Assembly (NCBI RefSeq): GCF_000247815.1
Contig: NC_021673.1
Coordinates: 36,967,194-37,031,193 of the forward strand
Origin: Ficedula albicollis
Taxonomy: Eukaryota; Chordata; Aves; Passeriformes; Muscicapidae
Direction of reading: 5' to 3'
Length of the DNA: 64,000 bases
Shown here: piece by piece, positions 51,088 to 64,000 of the stretch
Position numbering within the stretch: position 1 is the stretch's first letter
Layout of the letters: the number at the start of each line of letters is the position of its first letter
Notes under the pieces: model-generated
Told to the model about the DNA's origin: nothing
Databases searched by the model: none
What the model saw: the letters and a program-made list of their open reading frames with translations, nothing else
Made by a program: the position numbers and the translations under genes

Positions 51088-51620
51088 GCAGAGGTCTGGG
51101 TGCAGACAGAGGCAAAAGGGACATTGAGTACTTCAGCCTTTTCCATATCATCTCTGGCAAGGTCTTCTCCTTGTGGGATACTGAAACATTGGTTAATGGC
51201 TCAAGCAGTCATCCATTTGGAAAAGCTGCAGGGGCTTTGCTGAGGCCAGGTTGCACCCCTGGACCGAAGGGCAGCAGGAGAGGTTTGGGTGTGTGATGGG
51301 AGTCCTCTGATCTGCATAAGAGCAGCCCAGGGGCAGGGAGGGTGAGCACCACCACCAGAGGATGACCACAGCAAACTGACCTTTGTTCAGCAATAAGCTG
51401 AGTTTGAGCCAGATAAGGGAAAAGGCCAGTAAGAAGCAGGTGCTGCTAAGGTGGGAGAATGCTTTTTATCATTCCAGTGTCCTCCCTTACACAGCTGGGC
51501 CAGCTGTAAATCTCCCCTCCCAGGGAAGGGATCAGGACACTTGTGTTCACACCTGGGCCTGAAGGTGTTCATCCCTTCTTTTGGGGCAGAACTGGCTCAG
51601 GTACACTGGCACGAGGCAGC
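51088..51620. other. Moderately GC-rich stretch, nothing recognised
   Basis: May be further CR1-derived sequence, but I see no firm landmark. Confidence 0.45.
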
Positions 51621-52528
51621 TGTCACGGCTTAGAGGGTCTCATAACCCATCAAAGACCCCAAAGTGCCCCCAGACTTATTTCTGGGGCCTTCCACTGACA
51701 CTGCACATGATCCCCAGTGTTGGAACAGACAGTGTAAAACTCCCCCCAGGCAGGTGCCTGGGCATTCCCACCTGAATCTGAACATATTGAACCCAGTGAA
51801 ATCTGTGTTTAATGGGATTTCCCCACCTCTGATGGATCAAGGCTGCAACCATCACTTGGACCAACAGGATGCTGGATCCATGGGTGATGATGCCTTTTCT
51901 CTCCACTCCCTACTGTTATCCTTTCTCCACCTTTTCCTCGTATATTTTCTTAAGTGATAACTTTATACTTTAATATAGATTAAAAAGTATAAGATAATTT
52001 CCATAGATAATAACCAAAACTTCTACATACCTCCTTTCCACTGCAACCTACTTGTTCTAAAATAAGCCTGCATTATATATACACACACATATAAATAAAA
52101 ACACCAGTCATTCAGTGTCGTTTCACTCTAATCCACCCCAAGGGATCTATTACTACCTTTGATGGATCAGATCTCCATCACTTTGACCAAGTGGAATTGC
52201 AACAATCAGTTCATGTCACTGGATCCACGGGTGATGGTATCTTTCCTCCCCACTATCTTCTCTTATCCTTTCTTTCTCTTAATTTCTTTTCCTTAAGTGA
52301 TTCTTTTATACTTTTATATTGTTTCATTTCTATAGATGATAACCAAAAGGGTTCTGTGTTACCTCCTTTCCACTGCAACCTACTTGTTCTAAAATAAGCC
52401 TGCATTATATATACACACACATATAAATAAAAACACCAGTCATTCAGTGTCGTTTCACTCTAATCCACCCCAAGGGATCTATTACCTGAAAACTCAGTTA
52501 CCCTTGCCTTCAGGGGTGGGTCATAACA
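51621..52528 (+). mobile_element. LTR-like element with internal duplication
   Basis: Begins TGTCACGGCTTAGAGGGTCT and ends GGGTGGGTCATAACA, giving TG...CA ends typical of retroviral LTRs. No internal retroviral genes adjoin it. Boundaries are tentative because I found no target-site duplication. Confidence 0.5.
51822..52485 (+). repeat. 332-bp-period imperfect tandem duplication
   Basis: The last 124 bases of each unit (52030-52153 and 52362-52485, beginning CCTCCTTTCCACTGCAACCT) look identical. The earlier parts (CTCTGATGGATCAAGGC and CTTTGATGGATCAGATC) are clearly diverged. Mixed divergence within a unit suggests partial gene conversion or nested duplication. Confidence 0.88.
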
Positions 52529-55500
52529 TGTGGTAAAATTAAGGATGGCAATATATCCAAGAATATGAATTATAAAGTAAACTGGTAACTTTAAGATAAT
52601 TAAATTATATATCAGATTGCCTCCTTTATCTCATAAAAATGCATGAATATATGTCAAACATATCTGAAGTAAAAGGACATGGCCTTTACAAAATGATAAT
52701 CTTTCAGTTGAGTTTACAACAGAAGAAATTGAAATTGTGAAACTCTGATATGAAGAAAATAAAAATGTTATTTGGCAGCCATACTCAGAATTGAACAGGC
52801 ATCAGTAATGAAGATTATTAACTTCAACAAAATCTTACTAAACATACCTTTTGCAGAAGCCTTATTTTAGTATTTGGAAAATTCCTCCTAATTACACTGA
52901 AGATGAACATGAGCAAAACTAGATTACCACAGATAAATAAAACCCTTAGCAATAAACTAGTAAGAAAAATGTGCAGAGATATTAGGATAGCAAAACGATA
53001 CAAAGCCTCACTTGATATTTTCCCTTGAGAGTCAAAATTAAACAGCAATAAACCCAAAATAGACAGAATTCCTACCTACCACCAGAACTGGGGCCTTATT
53101 TCTGAAAACCTCTTTGTAAGTAAGTATATAGTATTGCAAAATCTCTTTGTGGATCTCTGCTCCAAAGAAGAAATTTATTTACTTTTTAAAATGAGGAGAG
53201 AAGATTTATATCAGCACTGAATTCAATATTACATCTACTGTATGCTCTAAAACTAAATTAAGAAGCTGTTCAGAGGCCATACATGCAGCAGTCCATTTCA
53301 ATCTATTAGTCTGGCTAAATGCCTTCATACATCCAGTGAAAGGAGTCATCATCATCAATCTGCCAGTTTTAGTGACCAGTCAGCTACACGCTGATGCATG
53401 CACTGAGGAAACACAAGTGTTTCCTCCCTGCTGTCGTACTCCTGAAAGAATTGAGGGAGGCTGTTCTAATAGGTAGCACACAATGATGATTTAGCTGCTT
53501 AGCGTAAGTAACAGTGTTAGAATCACCACTTACAACCTTAGTTCGATGGCAGAATATTTGTCTGGAGCCCAATTTCATTACTAAGCAGGGTAAGGCAAAT
53601 AAGAGTTAACTTCTTTTGCTTGATAAGTTAATTGCACCACTGTTATCCAGAGTCTTGCTTGCATGTAAACCGTTAAGCAAAAAAATGCACACTCTCAGTT
53701 TGTTTTATCCTTTCTCTAAGTGCAGGGATATGAGCTTCAACTTTTGTGACACAAAAGTACCTCTGACTGGTGAAGTTTTGTGCTGTGTAGCTGCAGCCTT
53801 ATGGGAATTCTGCATCTTTTCAGAGATGCACAAGGGCTTAGTGGTCTCATTTAGTTACCTATGTGCCCCTGAAGAAGCCCTGCTAGCAATAAAACACTCT
53901 GGTGGCAAACAGCTAATTCATTAATTAACCACAGTATTTGCTGGAAAGGAAAGCACTAAACAACGCTGCAGAGAAAGTGCAATTGTGGTTGTTCCAGGTC
54001 CCTGTCTGCAGTATGTGCGGCAGAGGCAAGCATTGCCTATGCTGTTTCTAATTATTCCAATTATCATGGCACACTATGAAAACTTGATTAATAACACTGA
54101 AGATATTGTTGTGGCAATTAGCCATATGGTTGTGGGACTTTATTCTGTCACGATTTAGCCATTAGCATCTACTTATGTTTGTCAGAACAGAGCATCCGTG
54201 ACAAGTTGGAGTTCCGCTCACCTTGCCGAGTCCCTGGTGAGCAACACCAGAGAAATGTTTATTCCTGGGAGCCCCGTGCCTGAGTAAATTTTTCATGTGG
54301 CATCCGGTCTGACTGGGGACAAATGTCAAGTAGCTTATGCGACGACCCATCAAGCCAGGCTCCTTCTGCAGAAGGCGCCTCGTGAGCGGCTTGTCAGGGC
54401 AGACTTCTTTCAGGGGAGGATTTGACCAGTAAAATTAGTGTCAAATGTCTTGTATTCAATGTTTTCCATGGTTAACTGTTCAGACAGCATGCACCTACCC
54501 TTATTTAGATGTGATGAAATGCTCTATTATGACTTTATACACCTATGAATTACATATTACCATGTGCTTGAAATGTATCTCTCCAAGCAGAGGGACCATG
54601 GGGCAGCACTCCTGTCAGGTTGGTCAGCTGAACTGACAGCCAAGTAAGCTGACAATTTTTATGAGCCACCTTTTAAAAACACAAAGTGTACGCTACAAAA
54701 CAACGCCTATTCTAAGCATCCTTTCCTTTATTTTGTGGTCAGAATAACTGCTCATCTCTAGAAGATTGCCTCTAAAACAAGTGGAAGCTTGAAAAAATTC
54801 ATTAATATCAGAAAGCTGACTTGCTTTCCTCCTGAAAGCACAGCAGTAGTCTCACCGCTTCTCCAACATTTCTTGCAGATCGGCTACCACAAATGTGTTT
54901 CTGTCAGCACGTCACTCAAAATCAAAATGTTTGCAATCAAAGACAACTCCAAACTTGTCTGGTTGTCCACAGTTAGGAATCAACAAGTCAGTCCTTATTA
55001 AAAGTAGTAGGATGCACTGAAGAATTAGCATCTTCCTGCACAAGGATGCCATACATACAGCTGATGCTTACATATTTTGGACATGAGAGGAGGAAGCAGT
55101 AACCAAAGTTCCTGGAAATAACAATAAAATGACACTATGAAAGAAGTTTTTTAAGTAGCACAGAACTTTAAGAAAAACCACAGTACTCTAGAAACTCACC
55201 AGCTAAAAAGAACAATAAAAATTGCTATTTTCCTCTATTTTTCTGATACCTCTACCCTAAGAGTAGCTTTCCTTTTATAGTCACCATCTTCCATCTGCAT
55301 ACATCTTTCACACACTGTGAGGAGACAGAGACACCGTTTAAAACCATAAAAGTAATTGCAAAGAAATAAAAATAGACAGAGGACTCTGAGCAGGTGCAAT
55401 ATTTTTAACTAAATTTAACTCATTATTTAATGACAAGAATTTAATTGACAAGACATCTGGGCATAAAGCTTGCTGACAAAGGTCCATGTACGAACGATGT

Positions 55501-58500
55501 GCACACCTCACTACTAATAGGGCCGTATCAGCAAAATAAATTTATTTTGGCAAAAGGGAGAGAGTGGATCTGCTTCTGATGTACCAGCTTTAATGGAAAG
55601 CTAGTTTTAAAACTGAAAAAAACCCAACCTAAAATCTTTTTTCCATTTATGCCCCTTTGATTGAGACGATCGAGTTTGTTTAAAAATAACAGTGTTTGTG
55701 GAAAATTATATACTGACTGTCCTAGAAATCCCATCTGTGCACATAGACATTCATATGTGGAGGGGGTTTGGGTACAAAGAAGGTAAATAATTAAAAGAGG
55801 AAAACAAGGAGAGAAATAAATACTGTGCAGGAAAGAAGAGACGAAGGATACACAAAAGGTAATAGAAGATTTAGCTGGAAAGGAAGTACCAGTGGGGATT
55901 TTCTTCATAGGAGCTGTGGAGACCAAATCATATAACCTAAGGGGTAGTTTGGACACTGGGCTCTGCCCCATGCCAGTGCCAAGAATTTAGCTGTCTCCTT
56001 ATCCACAGAGGGTGCTGGTAGCAGGTGAAAGCAGCAGCTTGTGGTCTTGCTCAGAGCTGGACTGACTGTTCTCTCCATAGGCATCTGCAGAACTCCACCG
56101 CTGTCCACCACAAGGATTCTGAGGTAGAGAGAGAAGACCCTGCACTTGATGTATCCTTGCAGTGGGAGCAGAACTGCTGCTCTCATGGGATATGTTCTTG
56201 TCTTTGCCAAGATGGAAATCTGCTTTCTACTCCACAGGCCATTACAAAAATACAATTGTGATTACAATGAGACTCAGAGTTAGATGATTGATGTAGCAGA
56301 CTACAGAATCTGATGATTAAGATGATGTATCTGTTTTCTACTTGTTAACCGACCACAAATTTTGGACACTGTTTAGTTGACTGTGCTGTATTTTCAGCTA
56401 GTACTGTTACTCAATATTTAAAGCAAACTAGCAAGATGAAAGAGGAGTTAAAAATGGTGCTATTCAAAAGCAAGGTCAACTCAGACCTATGCCTGAAATT
56501 CTGACAGATCAGACAATTGTCTGCTAAAGCTCTATGCTAGGAAGAAGCTCTGTCCTTGGAAGAGATTTTGGCATGTGCAGCAAAACAATGTGGGATAGGG
56601 AAAGTGAGAGTTTGGGCTGTCCTGAGAGCTGGACAAACATTCATTGCCACACGTGTTTGTGACTGGTCATACAACCACCCTGAGTACAAGTGTCACAGCT
56701 CCACACACTTTAAAAAACTCTTGTGTCCCAGCTATAGCCAATGCTGCAGAGGGACACTGGAAGATGTTTCTTTTCCATTTCCATCTTATTCAGACAGCAT
56801 TAAGTATGTGGATTTGTGATTATTTGTGGCACTGTAAATTTGGCTGGAAGTTCTAGGTTTTTCTTTGTTAATTCACTCTTTTATATTAACTTATTGTTAT
56901 ATATGGACCAAAGCCCACGACAATGAAAAATACAGCAGGTTTTACAGTTCTCTTACTCAAACAGGTGCTTAATTTCAGAAATGAAAAAATTACTTTTTAT
57001 CATTTGTTTTCTGCCAACCAGAAACTCCTCCAGCAAAGAATTCAAGTTTTGGTATGCTTCTCAGAAATTTCAGGGTAAAAAAGTGGCACTAAAAATCCCT
57101 GTCTGATTCTGGCAGAGAATCTGTTGCACACTTCTACATTTGAAATAATATATATAGTAAAATGACACTAATTTGAATTCTGTTGACCTCTATATACTTG
57201 ATCTGTTTCCTTAAAACTGTATTTTAACTTCCTTCTGAGGAGAAGAATCTTTTTCTGAACCTCACAAAGCTAATGTGAGAGGGACACAGTGGACATTACA
57301 GGATTGTTTTCAGGTGACTGAAAAAGGACTTGACATCCCAGTTCTCTGGCATTCCCTATGACTAGGAAATGCAGATGGAGAAAGCATCAGTCTGATGGGC
57401 TAGAGCTGAAGGAGGCATTTCCAGGAATGCAGGTAGGCTTTTCTGCAGGCTGCTCCCTGGCTTTTGGAGAGAGTGAGATGTGGGCAAAGATGTGATCAGA
57501 TACAGGATAAATGATCCCTAAGAGAAGGCATGAAAAGGGAGGGCTGGAGTCTGGCTGTCTCTAAAGGCTAATTTATCTCACCATACTCTTCCATGATGCA
57601 GCACAACGAAGCTACACTGCACCTGGAGGGTAAGAAGCCAGAAACATACCTGGTGCTGCATCTGGGCTAGTGGAGCCAAAATTTGCCTGTTAAACCATGG
57701 CAGCATGGCACCTAGCACTGGAAACCTCCTGCCAGAGGGACTGAAATATTCCCTTCACTTGTGGGAACAGAGTAGCCCTCTAAAACAGATCACACTGGTT
57801 TGTGATAACCTCAACAACTTCTTGAGGCACATCCTGACTCAGTCATTGCTTATGGTTGTTTGGGATGTAGGAGGTATTTTATTTGAGGTAATTATGCTGT
57901 TGAGCATTTAGTTGGCTGTGGCAGGTAGAATGCATACTTTGAGGAGGTGGCATCTATCTCTGCCAGTTGAACCACGCTGTGAAAACACTTGCCAACGATT
58001 ATGATAAACTTTCCTACTGTCTTGGGTGGTACTCCACAATCTTAGATATGTGATCCCTTGCCTGCTTTTGAAAGGTCACTGCTCAGGATACCAGCAATTG
58101 TTGGTGTTTACTTTCATACAGAACTGGCATGGTCTCCAAAGAATCTGTTCACAGAGAGTTTTGCAAGCTTTTGACATCTAAATCAGGCTCAGCAACAGCT
58201 CTGATTTGGATCAGAGACTGAAAATGGAGGCTATCCCTGCAGCACTATCTTTTACCTTTTTTTTCTGTTAGAAGCTCCAAGTCTGAGGTTTATACACACA
58301 CAGAGGTTCAAAGAGGTTTATACCCTAAGACCTCACTTGTAATTCAGGGAAGTAACTTGTACCACAAAAATGATTGGAGCAATCAGATCCAAATTCCCTG
58401 TTAAATTGTCTGCAGAAAATTAACTCCAGAAAATGCACATCACCTCAGACTTCAGCTTGGCTTTATGAGAATTTGTGGAGTCGTGGGAGTTAGTTTTGAT

Positions 58501-59156
58501 TCTGTCCAATCATTAGTAATAAATGACTTTTTAAATCCAGCATCAACTTTAGGAAAGCACTTGGTGAGGACAGTAAGAACTACAGTATGGAGAATAAAAG
58601 AACTGAAAGCATACCCATCTTTTGAAAGCAAATGTAACCCACAGGATAAAGCACCAATTTAGGAATTGGGAAGCACAGCCACAGGCAAATAATTGTCCCA
58701 TATAATTATTCTCTCTTTATGGAAGATAAGCATAATAACTTTCATCAAGTGTTTTGCATTAAAACCTTATCAGAGAAATTCTTATATTAAAAAGTATTTT
58801 ACTATTGTGATAAAACAATTGTGAATAATCTTATCATGAATACCATAACATATAAAATGATGGAGTTTTCACACATCAAACCCAAAGGCTGAGATTCACT
58901 CTTATAGAGGATATTCTTTCCTTAGCATGCTCTAAAATTAGTGAGGGTGATACCTATTTATCAGTTATCCTATCAGTATTAGCAAATAAAAAATAACACA
59001 TTTTTTGATTTAAATGTGTCTGTCTGAGATACAGATTTTACACATACATGTCAGGAAAGGAACAAGCTGAATATCTGAGGTAAGCAGAATGCACATTATA
59101 AGACACAATTCTACTGGGTTTGAAGGCTGGCTGGTCAAATGTAGAGATTTTATTTT
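52529..59156. other. Noncoding stretch without recognised genes
   Basis: No recognisable coding exon or CR1. About 53880-54400 is less AT-rich and richer in homeodomain-like TAATTA or CAATTA sites and scattered CpG, so it could be a regulatory element. The rest shows nothing distinctive. Confidence 0.5.
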
Positions 59157-59430
59157 AGAGATATTAACAATTTTGGATATAATAAATAAGTTAAAGAAAA
59201 TTACACCAGTTTTATGGCCCACTGTACTTTTTCTCAGCCTTATACTTCAAAATCTGTAAAGTGCTTGTCTACTGTGCCTAGTCAAAACCACCCAGAGATA
59301 TTAACAATTTTGGATATAGTAAATAAGTTAAAAAAAATGACACCAGTTTTATGGCCCACTGTACTTTCTCTCTGCTTTATACTTCAAAATCTGTAATGTG
59401 CTTGTCTACTGTGCCTAGTCAAAACCACCT
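59157..59430 (+). repeat. 137-bp tandem duplication
   Basis: 59157-59293 and 59294-59430 begin AGAGATATTAACAATTTTGG and end CAAAACCACC. Several substitutions separate them, so both are real. Confidence 0.95.
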
Positions 59431-62400
59431 CACCACTTGACTTCTCTGCTAACAAACCTCTATTCCACAGGTATCAGATACTTTTCAGATTCACTGGCTA
59501 ATGATTACTGAACTTTCACTGAAACTACTGATTTATCATCACTGCCTTGAAAGTTGGTATCCTGCTACACAAAGGGACAAACCAAACTTTGAAATGATTG
59601 ATAACTTCTAAACCAGCTGGAATTTACAGAAAGCAAAATAGTATATACAGTTTTTGAGATTTTGGGGGTTATGCCCCTAGTATAACCTTTTGACTCCAAA
59701 TTGCCTCCAATTTAATGTTGATAAATGTGAATATTAAAACCCAAAGGCATTGAACTGATGGCTGTCAGTCGTGCCATTGCACAGATATATGCACATTTAC
59801 TAACTATGTCAAATGCAGATTTACTTAGACAGTAAGTAAACTACTAATGGCAAGGATATAGGTGACTTGGGTGCTAATAAATTTGTGTATCATGGATGAT
59901 TAAAACTTGGAGTGGAAGGAGGATGATATGTTGGAACAGTATGCTCCATAGCTATTAGCAATTTTGTACTTATTGATGATGATGCAGCTGTGACTGGTGT
60001 AGCTGCAAACACGACGTGTTTCTGTGAACTGAGGCCAGAGGAAGTGTTTTAACCAAGGAGGCACCAGGCAAAAGCCTCAACCTGCACTACAAACTAGTAC
60101 AAGGCAAAGTACAGGTCCAATGAGCTTGCAGAGGCTCTGGCTGATACAGACACCAACTTTGCAGAGCTTAATGACCTTTATTGTCTAGTTACAACATGGA
60201 GTTTCACTACCATGCCAAACTGCTCCAGCATAATTCATTCAAGGTAAAGAGGAATGATATTTCAAAGAAAAAATGTTAAGTTACACAGTTAAAAGTCAGG
60301 AAATGCATACCTAATTCCTGTCACATTGTGAAATCCTAGTTCTGCATGTATATCTCCTTTACCTCTGATTTCTATCAAAAATATGCATAATTTTAACGCT
60401 AATTTCTATTGAAATATGCATCACAAAACATAGCAGATGCATGCAGACTATTAACATATTGTATTAACTTCTGCATTTTTTATTCTTTATTGAATCCTCT
60501 GTATTGCATTAACTTTATTTTGCATTTTCTTTGTTTTCCTTTCACTACCATAAAACTGATTTGGTTTTACTAATGTTATTCTAAATGCTTTCAATTGGAT
60601 CAATTCACTATCATTGGGGTGAAGAACTGAGGAGGGGTCATCATGAACCTTAGCTGCTGAAGTCAATTTTCTGCTAGACTGAATCAAAAGAGCAACACTG
60701 CATCTGTTTGTATTGTTCTGTATCGGTAAATGAAACTTTCCTGATTTTTTTGTTTTTGTTTTTGTTTTTTTGCCACAAAAGCCTGGTATTTGCAAAAGCT
60801 GTAAGACTGTGGAGACCATAATCTGAAATCATGAGAGCCACAATTTTTATGACTACAATCTTCTTTTCCTGGTGTTCAGGCAGTGGTTTTGGGGTGAATT
60901 GCGCTGCATGCGTTCTGATGAGACATTTACAATCTCCTTTATGCAAATTACCCCAGCAGCTGTTTAAGAGCTGTGGTTGTCAGACCAGCAAGGAGAATGT
61001 GATTTGGTATGTCACAAATGGGGCAGGGCTTTATTAGGTTCTGCTACAAAGTTTTAGCAGATGCCTTAGCACAGATTCAGTGTGGTCTTGTAACCCCATT
61101 ATAACTTTATTGCTTATGGAAAAGAAAACACAAAAAGCTACCAAATACTATGGGGATTCTCTGAAATATGCACTTCACACTGCCTATTTCTGAATTAAGT
61201 GCAAATAATAAATGTAATCTTATCATTTAGAGAGGGAAAACTGCAGTTTTCCCCAAAGAAATCATATGCAGCTGAAGGAGCTTTCCAGGGACAAAAGCCA
61301 GCAATAACACCTTTATGAGACAATTTTACAAATAACCAATGAATATCATTTTTTGTCTTTAAAAATGACTCATCAGTAAGCAAATACTACCAACAACATT
61401 AGGAGCCTTTGATAAAACTGCTTATTGAAAATGCTGTATCTGGATGAACATTGGACATTCCAGTGTTAGGAGACAGATGATGAGATTCACAAAGGATTCT
61501 TTTAGGCCTGAAAGACACATCTCCTATACTTGACTTCCCTGTGATTATGAGTTAATGTATTAAAGGTTTGCTTCCACTAAGATTCATTTGAACTGATGTT
61601 TCTTGTTCTTATGCTTGTCATCACAGCTCCAGAACCTTGCTTCTATAACAGGTAGCAAGAACTACATCCCCCTTGAAACTTCCTGATATTCAATACACAA
61701 ATTGGAGGTAATTTTGGATAATTTTGCTTTTGACAACATTGCTAAACTTTAGCTCACTCCCTTTCTTATCCTGTGTTTATCCCCTGACACACTTCTATTG
61801 ACCAGATGTCGACCTTGCTAACTTCCATTTGAAAAATGATGATGATCTGAATTTCTTCTAATATGTTTAATCAAAAATATACATGGCATTTCAGATGAGG
61901 TCTTACTGCTACCGGTACAATAGCACTGACACTTTTTTATCTCTTCTTGAAACACAGGTTACCAGACAGCATTTGTTTTTTACACAGCTCACCAATTTGG
62001 TGGCTCCAAGACGTTTTTCACTTTCATCCTTTTCTCAAAGTTTTTTGTTAAGTAAAAAACACAGTGCCCTTTTCTCCTGCTCTACCAACCTGTGTTTTAA
62101 GAGTTATGCCTCATGTGGCTGGATGGGCAGACATTACTAATATTGCCTCCTAGTGATGATTTATAACATAAAACTGTATTTGGAGGGGTAACTGTTTTTG
62201 AGGATTTTAGCCCCTACAAAAATTCCTCAGACTATTCAAATCTTCATTTTTTAAAATGCCAGTAAGCTGCAAATTCTAAGTCCTCAGAAGAATAACGTGA
62301 TCAGTCCCCATTTGAGTCTATTCAAGGACTGAGTACTGGTAGAATTTGCTTGTTACACAAATACAAAAAGAAAATACTTCTAGGCAATATATTTAACCAT

Positions 62401-64000
62401 TTAGTTGTGTCTGTAATTATGACTACAGTTGTCTGCTATTCTTCTAATGAATAGCAGCTTTCCTTCAAAGCTTAAGAACAAAAGAGTTCAAAGGAGATGA
62501 CCTGGAGTGAAGGAACAGTGAAAATAGTTGTTTGTAACAGATCTCGAATTTTGACCATAAGTACATTATTTGCTACGACAAATATTATAACATGTATGGC
62601 AGGCAAAAAAAAAAATAAAAATCTTTCCAGTTGCCACCTGCAAATGCTACAGTGGTAATCTATATACTGAGGAAATTAGGGAAGGGATAAAATTTTCTAA
62701 CAACCATATTAAGGAAAACCACAGTGCAGTAAATGCGTTACACTCATTGTATCTCTGTTGCTTAGGAGAGTATACTACGGTCTTTCAAGATTGAAGGTCC
62801 ATGCTCTGAAAATACAACCTTCAAAAGTCAGCTGGAATGTAAAGCAACAAAAGAACTTGAATCCACTTTGTGTGTGTGCAAACACACAGTGCAGTCCTCA
62901 TAATACCTGAATGCCAAGCAAACACATTCAATCAGAGTGATGGTACCACTCAGAAGAATTACTGACACAAACACTGGGATTAAATAATTTTTTTCTGAGT
63001 GTAGTTGTTTCATGATGAAACTAGAAGACTGCCTCAAAAGAACTCAGAACAGTATGACTAAACCCAGAAACATGCAACAAGAGAGTTTCACTTGTTCATC
63101 TGAAAGTATGATCAGAATATACTTCTTACATTAGCTCAAAACTATGTGAGGATACAAGAGATCTACTGAATCTCTCCTATAAATTACAACTTAAACATTT
63201 TCTTTTTCTCAAAGACAACTTTTTCCCACTCCTCTTGTACATTAACCTCTTCAATTATTTCACTGATCCCCTAAAAAAAGCTGTCTTCCCACTTACACTC
63301 TAATTCTTATATAGTTAGTGCCAGCTTTATACTGAGGTTTCTATTACTAATTTAGGATCTGTCTGAATTGAAACTGTGCACAATTTCCTGCGAATACATT
63401 CAGTTTGATTTTGTCCAACATTTGCCTGAACTTGGCTTGTAAATACAGACAAGCATAAAGAACTGCCATCCTGAAATGACCATTACAATGAAACGCTGTA
63501 GCTAGCTTTGAAACCCACTGTATGGAATTCCCAAATCAGTCTTATGGCTTTCTAAACAGAGTTGCTTTCTTCTATGCAACATCTCTCTACTTGGAAGCAG
63601 TGGAACTGGCAGGGCACTCTTCTAAAGTCTTATTTCTAACCTGACAAAAAAAATCTCAGGCTTTCTTCAAGCCTGGCTCAGTAAAGGGAGCCCTTTCCTC
63701 ATTCACATAGATACCCTCTACTCACTCTCCTCAAACATGCACCTACCAGCAGCTCTGCCATCCCTCTACCCTTGTTTCTTTAGTAAGAGCTGCCTCTTTT
63801 GTGTCTTCTGTCATTTCAAATATTCTCCTCTACTCTGAGACCTAGCAACTTGGCTCTGTCCACACATCATCACGCTCCGTCCTGTCTTCTTTTTGTCTTC
63901 TTTTAAAAATACCAAGTTACTGTCAGCTTGAAAACCAGCCTGGCAAGACAGATGGCCAGATATACATCACAAAAGTGAACCAGAGTCAAATTCAAACTTT
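59431..64000. other. Noncoding stretch to window end, nothing recognised
   Basis: AT-rich with short A/T tracts. No gene, CR1, LTR or RNA gene recognised. Confidence 0.55.

Overview
This window is vertebrate nuclear DNA, almost certainly from a bird. It carries many CR1 retrotransposons with the typical avian 3' end, plus LTR-like elements of an avian type. It holds two spliced protein genes. A long plus-strand gene is recognised as GALNT15, and a short minus-strand gene as DPH3. The species cannot be told from the sequence.

Layout. Positions 1-26921 carry the 3' part of GALNT15 (polypeptide N-acetylgalactosaminyltransferase 15): a partial first coding exon cut by the window edge and nine further exons. 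All junctions are GT-AG and all phases agree, giving 485 residues to the stop; roughly the first 150 residues lie upstream. Introns contain CR1 copies, an LTR-like repeat with a 62-bp minisatellite, an AGAGG microsatellite and several short tandem duplications. Positions 26922-46567 are the presumed GALNT15 3' UTR and a spacer. This stretch holds a gap of 59 Ns flanked by a 403-bp duplicate, a 294-bp-period tandem duplication and an L1-like LINE relic with an open frame. Positions 46568-46931 (minus strand) hold two exons of DPH3, a zinc protein of diphthamide synthesis and tRNA wobble-uridine modification, inside a CpG-rich promoter region. The remainder to 64000 has no coding exon I can recognise. 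It holds CR1 fragments, an LTR-like element and tandem duplications. In mammals OXNAD1 starts head-to-head with DPH3, so this part may be an OXNAD1 5' intron or flank, but I found no OXNAD1 exon.

The two genes are convergent and not functionally linked: GALNT15 acts in the Golgi on mucin-type O-glycosylation, DPH3 in cytosolic electron transfer to radical-SAM enzymes.

The most striking feature is six uninterrupted poly-G runs of 44-582 bases, about 1.46 kb in all, every one G on the plus strand. Four have identical sequence duplicated nearby or directly on both sides. I read them as assembly or gap-filling artefacts, not biology. One begins inside the DPH3 start codon and removes its A and T, so an automated gene call would miss or mis-start DPH3. 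The long poly-Gly and poly-Pro reading frames are products of these runs. I found no convincing new biological system. The best leads for a second look are the L1-like open frame at 38023-38349, a small hydrophobic minus-strand ORF at 44272-44463, an uncatalogued dispersed repeat pair, and several local duplications with 62-68 bp periods.
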